64,000 nucleotides of DNA from Nonomuraea fuscirosea (GTDB lineage Bacteria; Actinomycetota; Actinomycetes; Streptosporangiales; Streptosporangiaceae): positions 434,001 through 498,000 of the forward strand of contig NZ_PVNG01000005.1 in assembly GCF_003001935.1 (NCBI RefSeq). Reading direction: 5' to 3'. The translations under genes and the position numbers were made by a program. This document shows, piece after piece, positions 23,846 through 32,350 of the stretch. Position 1 is the first letter of the stretch. Each line of letters begins with the position of its first letter. A model generated the notes under the pieces. The model did not search any database, had not been told where the DNA came from, and saw only the letters and a list, made by a program, of their open reading frames with translations.

Positions 23846-25339
23846 TCACGTGGAGCCGTCCGCCGGCGGCCCGAGCAAATCCCGCAGCCGCGACTTCACC
23901 ACCTTGCCGAGGTGGTTCTTCGGCAGCTCGGGCACGAACAGCAACCGGCTCGGCAACTCGTGCCTGGCGAGCCGGTCCATCAGGAACGTCCGCAGGTCGG
24001 CGGTGGTGACCGGGGACCGGGTCACGACGGCGGCCGCGGTGACCCGGCCGAGCACCGGATGCGGCACCCCGACCACGGCGGCCTCGGCGACCGATGGGTG
24101 CTCGTACAGCGCGGCCTCCACCTGCAGGGTGGACACCTTGTGCGCGCCGGACTTGATGACGTCGCTCTCGCGGTCGACGAGGTAGAGGTATCCGTCCTCG
24201 TCGAGGTAGCCGACGTCGCCCATGCGCACCCAGCCGTCACGGAAGATGTCGTCGCTCAACCGCCGGTCGCGGTAGTAGGAGCGGGTGCCGGCGGGCGAGC
24301 GCAGCCAGACCTCCCCCCGCTCCCCGGCTTTCGCGCGCCGCCCGTCCGCGGCGACGATCTTGAGGTCGCCGCCCGAGGAGGGCCGTCCGACCGACGCGGG
24401 CCGCGCGGGGTCCACGATCATCACGGTCTGCGCCGGAGCCGCCTCGGTCGAGGTGTAGTAGTTGACGATCGTCGCCTTCGGGAACGCCTTGGCCATCCCG
24501 GCCGCCACGGCGGGCGGCAGGCTGGCCGCGGTGGAGCCGAGCAGCCGTACGCTCCACAGGTCGTGGCGTTCCTGGACGCGGGCGTTGAGCAGCTCGATGG
24601 CCATGGCGGGCACCACGAAGACCGTCCCCGCCCCGTACGACTCGATCAGCCGGGCGAAGCGGGCGGGCGTGAAGCGCGGCAGGGTCAGCGCGGCCGGGCG
24701 GGCGCCCAGGGAGTTGACCAGCATGGTCTGTCCGGCGTTGCTGCCGATGGGGAAGGCGTGCAGGAAATGCCGGGAGTGCAGGAGCGTGCGGCGCCGAGGC
24801 TCGGCGGAGACGCCGTAGGCGAGGTTGGCATGGGTGGCGCCGACCCCCTTGGCCCGGCCCGTGGTGCCGGACGTGTAGATGATCTGCGCCAGCCCGCCGG
24901 GGAAGACGTCCCGCCGCACCGGGCCCTCGTCCCCCTGATCCAGTTCCGCCGGTGTCGCCCGCCAGGCGTTCACGTCCGGCGGATCGACGCCGGCCCCGTG
25001 CAGCACGGCGCTCACGGAGCAGTCGGTCAGCGCGTGGCGTACCTCGGCGGGGGCCAGCCGGCCGGACAGCGGCACGGCGACGCAACCGGCCCGCATGACC
25101 GCGCACCAGGCGACGGCGAGGTCGATCCAGTCCCGCTCGTCGAACAGCAGCCCGACCCGGTGGCCGGACGGCAGGCCGTGATCGATCAGCGCGCGGGCGA
25201 CCGCGTTGGAGCGCCGGTCCCAGGCGTCGAACGAGAGCGTCCCGACCTCGGCCACCACGAGGGCCGGGCTGTCCGGTTGTTCCTGTGCGCGACGGGCGAG
25301 CAGGTCGGGAAGCGTCAGCCGATCGTCACCGTTCACCAC
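23846..25339 (-). CDS. Acyl-AMP ligase (starter-unit activating enzyme)
   Basis: A 497-residue ANL-superfamily enzyme. Motifs: YTSGTTGRAKGV (P-loop), YYTSTEAAP (A5), WVRMGDVGYLDEDGYLYLVDRESDVIKSG region (A7/A8, near residue 390-410) and the catalytic Lys in NHLGKVVKSRLRD (A10). It has no carrier domain. First gene of the NRPS operon and 35-odd bases before a synthetase that begins with a condensation domain, it should adenylate a carboxylic acid (fatty or aryl acid) and load it on a carrier protein or CoA. The insertion typical of FAALs could not be judged by eye, so CoA ligase and AMP ligase remain open. Start is GTG 25339 or the adjacent GTG 25336. Confidence 0.88.
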   Translation of the reverse strand: MVNGDDRLTLPDLLARRAQEQPDSPALVVAEVGTLSFDAWDRRSNAVARALIDHGLPSGHRVGLLFDERDWIDLAVAWCAVMRAGCVAVPLSGRLAPAEVRHALTDCSVSAVLHGAGVDPPDVNAWRATPAELDQGDEGPVRRDVFPGGLAQIIYTSGTTGRAKGVGATHANLAYGVSAEPRRRTLLHSRHFLHAFPIGSNAGQTMLVNSLGARPAALTLPRFTPARFARLIESYGAGTVFVVPAMAIELLNARVQERHDLWSVRLLGSTAASLPPAVAAGMAKAFPKATIVNYYTSTEAAPAQTVMIVDPARPASVGRPSSGGDLKIVAADGRRAKAGERGEVWLRSPAGTRSYYRDRRLSDDIFRDGWVRMGDVGYLDEDGYLYLVDRESDVIKSGAHKVSTLQVEAALYEHPSVAEAAVVGVPHPVLGRVTAAAVVTRSPVTTADLRTFLMDRLARHELPSRLLFVPELPKNHLGKVVKSRLRDLLGPPADGST

Positions 25340-25348
25340 GGCCGGATA

Positions 25349-25361
25349 CCGAAATGTTTCG
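25349..25361. promoter_or_regulatory. CCGAAA-type palindrome, site 1, at the NRPS operon start
   Basis: CCGAAATGTTTCG, with arms CGAAA/TTTCG around two bases, lies only 10 bases upstream of the first gene of the NRPS operon. It matches site 2 at 25489. At this position a bound protein would hinder transcription or translation initiation of the operon. Confidence 0.4.
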
Positions 25362-25488
25362 TGGGCATGACCTACTCCCAGACTCGCAGCAGCATCAGAT
25401 GGGCCTAATACGGCCGCCCCGTAACGCGTCTGTTCGAAACAATAGGCAATCCGGGCCGTCTGCGACAGAGAAACATTTAAGTATTTTC

Positions 25489-25501
25489 CCGAAAGTTTCG
25501 G
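25489..25501. promoter_or_regulatory. CCGAAA-type palindrome, site 2, in the divergent intergenic region
   Basis: CCGAAAGTTTCGG is a perfect 6-bp inverted repeat around one base. It sits in the AT-richer part (25430-25490) of the 318-bp region between the NRPS operon and the gene at 25658. A degenerate third copy, CCGGAACTTTCGG, is at 25573-25585. Repetition of one motif around a divergent promoter region suggests operators of a pathway regulator. Confidence 0.45.
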
Positions 25502-25657
25502 AGCCGAGGGCGCGCGGCATGGTCCGCAGCGGGCGGGCCATCGGGTGGTCCGATGGGGACCGCGTGCCGGTTACCGGAACTTTCGGGGTTCAGCCAGGAG
25601 TTGACAGGGTGATCGGTTCAGCACTGTGTCCGCGGCGGTTTCACAACAGGAGCCAGC

Positions 25658-26236
25658 ATGGACTCACAGACGGTCATAGCCCTGAGCGCCGTCGTCATCG
25701 CCATCGCCTCGCTCGTGGTGTCCGTCTACCAGGTGCGAGCCACCCGCCTGCACAACCGGCACACGCTCCGCCCCCTCCTCCAGCTGCGGCTGAAGATCTC
25801 GGCGGGGCAGCGAGCGGGCATCTGGATGGTGAACACCGGCCTCGGCCCCGCCATCATCACCGGCACCCGCGTCTGGCTGGACGGCGAAGAACTGGGGTCG
25901 TGGAACAGGGAGACGTCGAAGCAGGTACGCAGGGACATCGCTCCTTATCCACGCGCGTCAGCCCTCTCCGACGGCATGGGAGTCCCGCCCGGATACACCG
26001 AGTACCTGCTGACCGTGGACGACTACAACCCGGCCGCGAACAACGCGTTCCTGGAACTCATCACGCGGCGGATGGACCTGGAGGTCCGCTACGAATCTCT
26101 GTACGGCGGAGAGGGCTACACGGTGAGCACCCGCAGGAACTCCTGGTGGCAGTCCGAGACTCCCCCCGCCTACGACCCCGCGTCGGCGCCTTCGCACGAT
26201 GACCTCTCCGGTTCTGACGAAGCCAAGCTCAACTAG
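25658..26236 (+). CDS. Hypothetical protein with N-terminal membrane anchor
   Basis: A 192-residue protein. Residues 5-25 (VIALSAVVIAIASLVVSVYQV) form one transmembrane helix; the rest is a soluble domain with beta-rich character, starting with charged residues after the helix, so the soluble part is probably cytoplasmic by the positive-inside rule. An RBS-like AGGAG precedes ATG 25658 and a consensus -35 TTGACA is at 25601-25606. Similar small anchored proteins of unknown function are frequent in actinomycetes. It is divergent from the NRPS operon and convergent with the reductase gene at 26291, so there is no operon clue to its role. Confidence 0.75.
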   Translation: MDSQTVIALSAVVIAIASLVVSVYQVRATRLHNRHTLRPLLQLRLKISAGQRAGIWMVNTGLGPAIITGTRVWLDGEELGSWNRETSKQVRRDIAPYPRASALSDGMGVPPGYTEYLLTVDDYNPAANNAFLELITRRMDLEVRYESLYGGEGYTVSTRRNSWWQSETPPAYDPASAPSHDDLSGSDEAKLN

Positions 26237-26290
26237 CGCCCGTCCGCCATCCAGCGCGTGCTTTCGCCGGCTCCGCTCCGTCGCGTGCTT

Positions 26291-26971
26291 CTATGCCTGC
26301 GCCAGCGCTTGTCTCACCTCGCCAGCCGTCCTGATCGCCGGGCCGTGGATCCCGTTCTCGTCCGGCTCGGTCGTGTCGTCGGTGAAGACCGCGTAGGCGG
26401 GGCGGCCGACCTCGAACCGCCATCCCTCCGCGAGCGGCCCGGCGTCGATGACGCCGTAGCCGATGCTGTCGACGAACGCGGCCGCCGCCGTCTTGGCCTC
26501 CGTGTCGTCCCCCGCGATCGTGAGGTGGGTACGGTCCGGGGCACCCGAAGGACGGGCCAGGAGCGGCATGTGGCGGTAGTACAGATTGTTGAAGCACTTG
26601 ACAACCTTCGACTTCTCCAGATGTCTCTGGACGAGCCCGCTCACGGTCACCTCCCCGCTCTCCAGTTCGGGGGCCGCGCCGTCCCGCCCGGGAAAGTAGT
26701 TGCTCGTGTCGATGACCACCTTGCCCGCCAGTTCCGCGGCCGGGACATCGCGCAGGGCGTACAGGGGCACGCTCACCACGACCAGATCACCCGCCAGCGC
26801 GGCCGCCGCCGGGGTCGCCGCGCTCGCCCGCTCGCCCAGTCCGGCGACCAGCTCCGCCAAGGAATCGGGACCCCGCGAGTTGCTCAGGACCACACGGTGC
26901 CCGGCGGCGACCGCCGATCGCGCGAGAGCGGCGCCGATCTTGCCCGCGCCGATCAGGCCAATGGTCGACAT
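26291..26971 (-). CDS. NADP-binding reductase of the F420H2:NADP oxidoreductase-like family
   Basis: A 226-residue single Rossmann domain enzyme. The dinucleotide motif GLIGAGKIGAALA is at residues 4-16, and SNSRGP after the second strand contains Ser/Arg positions suited to the 2'-phosphate of NADP. The segments VVSVPLYAL and VVIDTSNYF follow, as in the FNO/NADPH-dependent F420 reductase and related 6-phosphogluconate-like families. FNO enzymes exchange hydride between NADP and F420; related members use other substrates, so F420 specificity is not certain. It is divergent from an AraC regulator 111 bp away, its probable controller. Confidence 0.85.
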   Translation of the reverse strand: MSTIGLIGAGKIGAALARSAVAAGHRVVLSNSRGPDSLAELVAGLGERASAATPAAAALAGDLVVVSVPLYALRDVPAAELAGKVVIDTSNYFPGRDGAAPELESGEVTVSGLVQRHLEKSKVVKCFNNLYYRHMPLLARPSGAPDRTHLTIAGDDTEAKTAAAAFVDSIGYGVIDAGPLAEGWRFEVGRPAYAVFTDDTTEPDENGIHGPAIRTAGEVRQALAQA

Positions 26972-27082
26972 GGTTCTCCTCAGTGTCGTGTCGTTTCACC
27001 GATCTCGATCCTGCCGGACCAGGCCGGTACGCTGCATCATGTGAAGTCCGGTTCTCTTTACGGATCGTCCAGGCAGAGATCG

Positions 27083-28048
27083 ATGCTCGGCTCCAGCGAT
27101 CCGATCGCCGACGCCGTCGGCCTGCTGCGACCACGGACCGTGGTCGAACCCCGTCTGCACGCCGCGGGACCGTGGGCGGTGCGGTTCGAGCCGTTCCCGC
27201 ACGTGAAACTCGGCGTCGTGGTGCGTGGCGCATGCTGGCTGGCCCTCGACGGGCACGAACCTGTGCGTCTCAGCGAGGGTGACTTCTACCTCCTGGGCAA
27301 CCCTCCGCCCTACGTGCTCGGCGGCGAGCTCACCGCGACACCGCGCCCCGCCAAGTCGTTGTGGGACGGCGCCGCGAACGGTGCGGTACGCATCGGAGCC
27401 GAGGCGGACGAAGACGCGTACCTCTGCGGTGGGCACTTCATGTTCGACGACTCGAACGCCCCGCTCCTGCTCGACGTCCTGCCGCCGCTCGTGCACGTCC
27501 GGGCCGCGGATCCGCGGGGCAGGCTGCTCGCATACCTGAGTGAACTGCTGGTCGCCGAGGTCGAGACCGCCGCCGCCGTCGGCGGTTCCCTGGTCCTGGA
27601 CCATCTGGCCCAGATTCTCTTCGTCCACCTGCTGCGAGCCCACGCCGAGCAGGCGGGCCGGCCGGTCGGCTGGCTCGCGGCGCTCAACGACGACGGCATC
27701 GGCGCCGCGCTGCGCGCCATGCACGCGGACGTGGCGCACCGCTGGACGCTCAAGGAGCTCGCCGGTGTCAGCCGCATGTCGCGCTCGGCGTTCGCGGCCG
27801 CCTTCAAGGACCGGGTCGGAACCGCACCACTGGACTACCTGATCAAGTGGCGGATGAGCCTGGCCCGTGATGCCCTGATTCGTGACACTCGATCGATCTC
27901 CGAGCTCGCCTTCGCGACCGGCTACGAATCCGAGAGCGCCTTCAGCACCGCGTTCCGCCGCGTGGTCGGCTCCTCACCCAGGCAGTTCCGCGACGCGGCG
28001 ACAGCTCGGACGCAGCGGGCCGGCACCCGGCCGGAGGAAGCGTCCTGA
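27083..28048 (+). CDS. AraC-family transcriptional regulator
   Basis: A 321-residue regulator. The N-terminal cupin-type sensor (about 20-190; KLGVVVRGACWL, EGDFYLLG, CGGHFMFDD) is of the AraC_binding_2/cupin_6 kind. Two helix-turn-helix motifs lie near the C-terminus, TLKELAGVSRMSRSAFAAAF and SISELAFATGYESESAFSTAF, followed by FRRVVGSSPRQFR. I chose ATG 27083 (preceded by AGGCAGAG); GTG 27041 in frame would add 14 residues. It is divergent from the NADP-dependent reductase and most likely activates it in response to a small ligand. It converges at 28048 with the decayed SDR gene. Confidence 0.9.
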   Translation: MLGSSDPIADAVGLLRPRTVVEPRLHAAGPWAVRFEPFPHVKLGVVVRGACWLALDGHEPVRLSEGDFYLLGNPPPYVLGGELTATPRPAKSLWDGAANGAVRIGAEADEDAYLCGGHFMFDDSNAPLLLDVLPPLVHVRAADPRGRLLAYLSELLVAEVETAAAVGGSLVLDHLAQILFVHLLRAHAEQAGRPVGWLAALNDDGIGAALRAMHADVAHRWTLKELAGVSRMSRSAFAAAFKDRVGTAPLDYLIKWRMSLARDALIRDTRSISELAFATGYESESAFSTAFRRVVGSSPRQFRDAATARTQRAGTRPEEAS

Positions 28049-28560
28049 TCAGACGAAGCCGGCGCGGATCTCGTCACTCAGCCGGGTGGGGTGGCCGGCC
28101 AGCGCCTGCTTGACGTGGGCTCTCCACGCGTCGGCGATCACCTCGACCTCGCCCGCCTCGATCCCGTCCAGGCCGGCCCGTACGGTGACGCCCGGGTCGC
28201 TCTTGGGCCCGTCGTAACCCGCGCTGAAGTCGGTGTCGACGGCTCCCAGGTGCAGCCCGGTCACGAGCGTGCCCTGCTCGGCGAGCTCCAGCCGCACGCC
28301 CTTCGTCAACGCCCAGTGGGCCGCCTTGGAGGCGTGGTAGCCGTTCGTCCCGGGATAGGCGTGCCAGGACTGCGCGGAGAGCACGTTGAGGATCGCCCCG
28401 CCCCCGTTGGCCGAGAGCACCGGGGCGAACGCCCGCACGACGGCCAGTGTGCCCCAGAAGTTGCGTTCCAGAAGCCGGCGGGCGAAATGGCGGCCCAGCC
28501 CCCGGTTGGCGCCGGTCACGAGCGCGACCGCGCCCTCGATCCGGAGACCGTACGCGGGGC
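28049..28560 (-). pseudogene. Short-chain dehydrogenase, internally deleted
   Basis: The cofactor motif VTGANRGLGRHFARRLLER is joined directly to NFWGTLAVVRAFAP. In intact SDRs about 80-90 residues, including the NNAG strand, lie between these parts. The later catalytic part is intact: Ser in LNVLSAQSW, YHASK with catalytic Tyr and Lys, and LHLGAVDTDF. The frame is open, so the deletion is in phase, but a protein without the central Rossmann strands cannot fold normally. The 5' end is also unclear, because no good start precedes GLRIEGAVALVTG and the adjacent MerR gene is truncated at the same junction. Confidence 0.8.
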
Positions 28561-28578
28561 GGGTGTCAGCGCTCCGGG

Positions 28579-28893
28579 GTGAGCGTCCGCGCCCTGCGCC
28601 ACTACGAGGAACAGGGGCTCCTCACGCCCGGCCGCGGCCCCGGCGGCCAGCGCGAGTACACCGAGGACGCGGTCACCCGGGTGCACATCCTCCAGCAGCT
28701 CTACGCCGCGGGCCCGTCCAGCCGCCGCATCGCCGAACTGCTCCCCTGCATCGAGGCCGACACCACCACCGAGCACCAGCGGGCCATGCTGGCCGCCGAG
28801 CACGCCCGCATCAAGCGGCAGATCGACCATCTCACCACGGCGCTCGGCCGCATCGAGAAGATCGTCGAGGCCGCCGCAGACCGGCCAGCCTGA
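28579..28893 (+). pseudogene. MerR-family regulator, truncated at the N-terminus
   Basis: The frame encodes SVRALRHYEEQGLL, typical of MerR wing and helix, then the dimerisation coiled coil and a Cys in LPCIEAD, ending at 28893. The first helix of the DNA-binding domain (usually M-x-IGELAxRSG) is absent; upstream of RSGVSV the frame reads unrelated sequence. GTG 28579 would be the first usable start and would delete half of the HTH. Together with the SDR remnant on the other strand this looks like a divergent regulator-enzyme pair that lost DNA between and inside the two genes. Confidence 0.65.
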
Positions 28894-28924
28894 GCACGAC
28901 TCGTCCACCACCTCTTCGACCCGC

Positions 28925-28955
28925 CCGCACCCTGCCTGACACTGGCAGGGTGCGG
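28925..28955. terminator. Perfect 12-bp hairpin before the MmyB-type regulator
   Basis: CCGCACCCTGCC pairs fully with GGCAGGGTGCGG around the 7-base loop TGACACT. It starts 32 bp after the MerR-remnant stop and ends 33 bp before ATG 28989. It may terminate upstream transcription; its closeness to the next start also permits an operator or attenuator role. Confidence 0.5.
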
Positions 28956-28988
28956 CCGGGGACGCGGTGAAGGCGAATACTGGAGGTC

Positions 28989-29894
28989 ATGGACGGACGA
29001 CGGCAGCTCGGCGAGTTCCTGCGGACCCGGCGCGCGCAGGTGAGTCCCGAGGAACTCGGTGTGCGGACGTACGGTGACCAGCGCCGGGTGCCGGGGCTGC
29101 GGCGCGAGGAGCTGGCCCTGCTGGCCGGGGTGAGCGCGTCGTACTACGCGCGGCTGGAGCAGGGCCTGTCGGTCAACGCCTCGCCGCAGGTCCTGGAGGC
29201 GATCGCGACGGCGCTGCGGCTGAACGAGGCCGAACGCCGTCACCTGCACCGGCTGGCCGCCGGCTCCCAAGGCCGGCCGGCCGGGCGGCGGGCCGCCCCG
29301 GAACGGGCGGGCGAGGCGGCACGGCAACTGATGCGGACCCTCGCGGACGTACCGGCCGTGATGCTGGGCCGAAGCAGCGACGTACTCGCGTGGAGCCCGG
29401 CCGGGCACGCGTTGTTCGCCGGGCACCTGGACCCGGACGGCCCCGATCGTCCGGGGCGGCGGCCGAACATGGCGCGCCTGGTGTTCCTGGACGAGCACAC
29501 CCGCGAGCTGTACGAGGACTGGCCGGCCAAGGCCCGCACCGTGGTGGGCACGCTACGGGCCGCCTCCGGGCGGTTCCCGCACGATCCGGCGATCGCGGCG
29601 CTGGTCGGCGAGCTCTCGGTGCACAGTCCCGAGTTCGCCAGGCTGTGGGCCGGCCACCGGGTCAAGTCCGGCGACTCCGAGGTCTACCGCATGCGTCACC
29701 CGCTGGTGGGGGCGATGACCGTCACCCAGCAGGCGCTGCGCACCGGGAGCGGCCAGGTGGTCGTCATCGCGACCACGGAGGCAGGCTCGCCGTCGCAGGC
29801 CGCGATGACGCTGCTGGCGCACACCGCGGCCACCCAACGGCACGGCGCTCAGGCACCGGCTGAGCAACCGCGGCTGCCGGCGCTGCCCGAGTAG
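28989..29894 (+). CDS. XRE-type regulator with MmyB-like ligand-binding domain
   Basis: A 301-residue regulator. The N-terminal HTH (about residues 8-85) has the classic VPGLRREELALLAGVSASYY followed by RLEQG. The C-terminal part, from about 100, matches the MmyB-like PAS-type domain (PAVMLGRSSDVLAWSPAGHALF, RLVFLDEHTRELY, HPLVGAMTV). This family is greatly expanded in actinomycetes and often sits beside oxidoreductases or hydrolases that it regulates. ATG 28989 is preceded by TGGAGG. The MBL-fold hydrolase gene follows on the same strand after 124 bp and may be its target. Confidence 0.92.
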   Translation: MDGRRQLGEFLRTRRAQVSPEELGVRTYGDQRRVPGLRREELALLAGVSASYYARLEQGLSVNASPQVLEAIATALRLNEAERRHLHRLAAGSQGRPAGRRAAPERAGEAARQLMRTLADVPAVMLGRSSDVLAWSPAGHALFAGHLDPDGPDRPGRRPNMARLVFLDEHTRELYEDWPAKARTVVGTLRAASGRFPHDPAIAALVGELSVHSPEFARLWAGHRVKSGDSEVYRMRHPLVGAMTVTQQALRTGSGQVVVIATTEAGSPSQAAMTLLAHTAATQRHGAQAPAEQPRLPALPE

Positions 29895-30018
29895 CCGTTC
29901 CGCGCTCCCGTCCCCGCCGTCCACCTCTTCTCTCTCCACCACACGACACACGCGCCTTCGGCATGCCCGAAAACAGGGCGTATCCGAAAAGGCTGCACAC
30001 AACAAGAAGGAACCGCTC

Positions 30019-30915
30019 ATGAACGAGCTCAAGCTCGGCGACGTCACCACCGTCCGGATCGAGGAGATGCACGGTCCGGTGATGTCCACCGACCAGTTCT
30101 TCCCCGACCTGCCCGCCGAGGCCTGGCAGGAGCACCGCGCGGACCTGGTGCCCGACCATCTGGACGCCGGGAGCGCCATGGTCAACAGCGCCTTCCAGAC
30201 CTGGCTGCTGCGCAGCGAGGGCCGGGTCATCCTGATCGACACCGGCATCGGCAACGACAAGACCCTCCCGGGCGCCGCGTACTGGAGCAATCTGAAACTC
30301 GGCTACCTCGGCCACCTGGCCGGCGCCGGCGTCCGGCCCGAGGACGTCGACCTGGTGATCAACACCCACCTGCACGTCGACCATGTCGGCTGGAACACCC
30401 GCCTGGCCGACGGCGCATGGGTGCCCACCTTCCCCAACGCCACCTACCTGATGCCCAAGGCGGACTTCGAGTTCTTCGACCCCGCGAACAACCCGTCGAT
30501 AGCCGGCGGCGTCAACGAGAACGTCTTCGAAGCCAGCATCGCCCCCGTGCACGCCGCCGGCCAGGTACGGCTGTGGGAGCACAGCCACACCATCGACGCG
30601 AATCTGCGCCTGGAGGCGGCCCCCGGCCACACTCCCGGGTCCAGCGTGGTCAAGCTGGCGTCCGGCGACGACCGGGCCCTGTTCGCCGGCGACATCCTGC
30701 ACACCCCGCTGCAGCTGACGTACCCGGAGCACAACAGTTGCTTCTGCGAGGACCCTGCGCAGGCCCGCGCCACTCGCCGCAGGCTGCTCGGCTGGGCCGC
30801 GGACGAACGCGCCCTGCTGCTGCCCGCCCACTTCAGCGGCCACAGCGCCCTGGAGATCGAGCAGCGCGGCGCCGCCTTCGCGGTGAAGGGCTGGGCGCCG
30901 ATCACCCGGTACTGA
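30019..30915 (+). CDS. Metallo-beta-lactamase-fold hydrolase (lactonase-like)
   Basis: A soluble 298-residue enzyme. The metal-binding motif HLHVDH (His117, His119, Asp121, His122) follows VINT, with a third His in APGHTPG, an Asp in FAGDILH, and a terminal His in LLPAHFSGH. This set is complete for a two-metal hydrolase. The overall order resembles AiiA/AttM-type N-acyl-homoserine-lactone lactonases and related lactonases, but many MBL-fold esterases look alike. AAGGA lies about 8 bases before ATG 30019. It may be regulated by the MmyB-type protein immediately upstream. Confidence 0.88.
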   Translation: MNELKLGDVTTVRIEEMHGPVMSTDQFFPDLPAEAWQEHRADLVPDHLDAGSAMVNSAFQTWLLRSEGRVILIDTGIGNDKTLPGAAYWSNLKLGYLGHLAGAGVRPEDVDLVINTHLHVDHVGWNTRLADGAWVPTFPNATYLMPKADFEFFDPANNPSIAGGVNENVFEASIAPVHAAGQVRLWEHSHTIDANLRLEAAPGHTPGSSVVKLASGDDRALFAGDILHTPLQLTYPEHNSCFCEDPAQARATRRRLLGWAADERALLLPAHFSGHSALEIEQRGAAFAVKGWAPITRY

Positions 30916-30940
30916 ACCCCGGCGCGAAATGCCCCCGCCC

Positions 30941-31199
30941 GGGCGCGGCGAGGTGACCCTGACCACCGGTGACGGCCACCGGCACCGCCACGCTCCCCCG
31001 CCGGCCGGTGCTCGCCGAGACGGACCTCGCCACGTGCGAGGTGTTGCGCCCGGAGCGCTGCGAACTCCGCGCCGACGTGCCGACAGGCCACGTCTCAACC
31101 CCGGCTGGCCCCGGCTTCGTCTCCTTGCGCGCCGTCGCAACCGGCACCGAGGGCACCGGCGTGACGCAGACGATCACCCGGGCGTACGCCGTCGGCTGA
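30941..31199 (+). pseudogene. Frameshifted C-terminal remnant of a beta-rich (secreted?) protein
   Basis: One frame gives EVTLTTGDG around 30950, and the next frame continues with VTATGTATLPRRPVLAETD from GTG 30969 to VTQTITRAYAVG and a stop at 31199. The two frames read smoothly together if about one codon minus one base was lost. The Thr/Val/Gly-rich sequence resembles the C-terminal beta domains of secreted actinomycete proteins. No signal peptide or start belongs to it here. Alternatively the 76-codon frame from 30969 is a small gene, but it has no convincing RBS. Confidence 0.35.
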
Positions 31200-31700
31200 G
31201 CGCCAGGCGCGCCGCTCGCGAGCGGCCACTCAAGCCTTGGTGCTCATGGGACGAGTACGGCCTACCTACGTGAGCACAGTTTCGCCAACGACGTTGACGG
31301 ATAGGTCGGCCGCGACGGCGGTGCCGGCGAGAAGCAAACAGAGAGTGGCCCGTTCGCCGCCGTTCAATCTCCTCGGCTGCGTCCTTCCGAGCACTAAAAT
31401 GCTGCTTGACCTGCACCGATGCAACCGGTGTGCCTATGGAAAACGCCGGCCCGTTCGCTGAGCCGGACCCCCGGCCTGTCCCTGGGCAGGTCGATCGCTC
31501 GGGTGGTATGCCGCACGGCGACGTCGTCATAGCGACGTGAGCGGAACAGACCGGCGGATGTCCAGCCGCCGACGCTGATCAACCACACTCCAGGCCCGTA
31601 ACGTTCCATCCTGAAACGCCGATCCATCATCCGCGATCGCCCACGCCCGGCGACAATAGGGAGACGCGAGAACGCCGGGGAGCTCCCCAAAGGAGGGACC
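31200..31700. other. Intergenic region before the toxin-antitoxin pair
   Basis: 501 bp without a convincing gene. It is lower in GC than the flanks around 31390-31450. A 34-codon frame from ATG 31436 to 31540 exists, with mixed codon positions and no RBS, and I do not call it. CCAAAGGAGGGACC immediately before 31701 is the strong RBS of the antitoxin gene. A promoter for the TA pair should be in the last 100 bp; ACAATA near 31653 is one weak -10 candidate. Confidence 0.5.
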
Positions 31701-32348
31701 ATGGACGGGCCGGCATTCATCACTGCGCTCATCAACGATCTCCAGGAGGTCCGGCGGTATCTGGGCGACGAGCTCTCGGCGGAACTCGACCGGCTGCTCG
31801 AACAGCTGAGACAGGCTGGCGACAACCGGGACGAGCTCGAAGAGCGCACCCTTGACATCGTCGAACTGGTGGAACCGGAACTCCCCCCGGGGCACCCGGT
31901 GCGCGAGGCGATAAGCAGCGCGATGCGCTTCGACAGCTCCAGGCCCCGGGAGTGGGAGGCAGCCCTCTCTCGGATCCGCACTGTCGACCTGGCCGCGCCG
32001 TACCCCAGTCCGGAGCATCTGCTCACGGAGATTCACACTTCCCTGCTGGCGGCGCCCGCCTACCGGCCGGACGACGTCCTCGACGGTTACGATCCTCATC
32101 TGGTCCGGCTCAGCGCCGGGGACGGGACGACTCGCGTCCCTGCCTTCCAGTTCGACGCGGACGGCCTGGCCCTACCTGTGGTGCTACTGATCAATCGGCT
32201 GCTGGACGTGGACGACGATCCGTGGGGGGTGGCCGGTTGGTGGTTGTACGGAAACGCCTGGCTCGGCACGGCCCCGGCCGAGCTGCTAGGCACCGATCGC
32301 GACGACGATCTCGTCGCTGCCGCCCAGGCCGAGCTGGAGGGGTTCTGA
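31701..32348 (+). CDS. Antitoxin-like protein with MbcA/Xre-type C-terminus, partner of the RES toxin
   Basis: A 215-residue protein. The N-terminal third is charged and helical (EELSAEL, LLEQLRQ, ELEERT), predicted coiled coil. The C-terminal part (about 125-215) contains VPAFQFDADG, VVLLINRLL and WWLYGNAWLGTAPAELLG, the pattern of the MbcA/ParS (DUF2384-like) toxin-binding domain found in RES-Xre antitoxins. The usual HTH is not evident; the N-terminal coiled region seems to replace it. AAGGAGGG precedes ATG 31701, and the toxin starts two bases after the stop, as expected for an antitoxin-toxin operon. Confidence 0.75.
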   Translation: MDGPAFITALINDLQEVRRYLGDELSAELDRLLEQLRQAGDNRDELEERTLDIVELVEPELPPGHPVREAISSAMRFDSSRPREWEAALSRIRTVDLAAPYPSPEHLLTEIHTSLLAAPAYRPDDVLDGYDPHLVRLSAGDGTTRVPAFQFDADGLALPVVLLINRLLDVDDDPWGVAGWWLYGNAWLGTAPAELLGTDRDDDLVAAAQAELEGF

Positions 32349-32350
32349 CG

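Noticed and set aside
31436..31540. A 34-codon frame before the antitoxin gene.
   Set aside because: No Shine-Dalgarno sequence and mediocre codon bias; not enough to call a gene.
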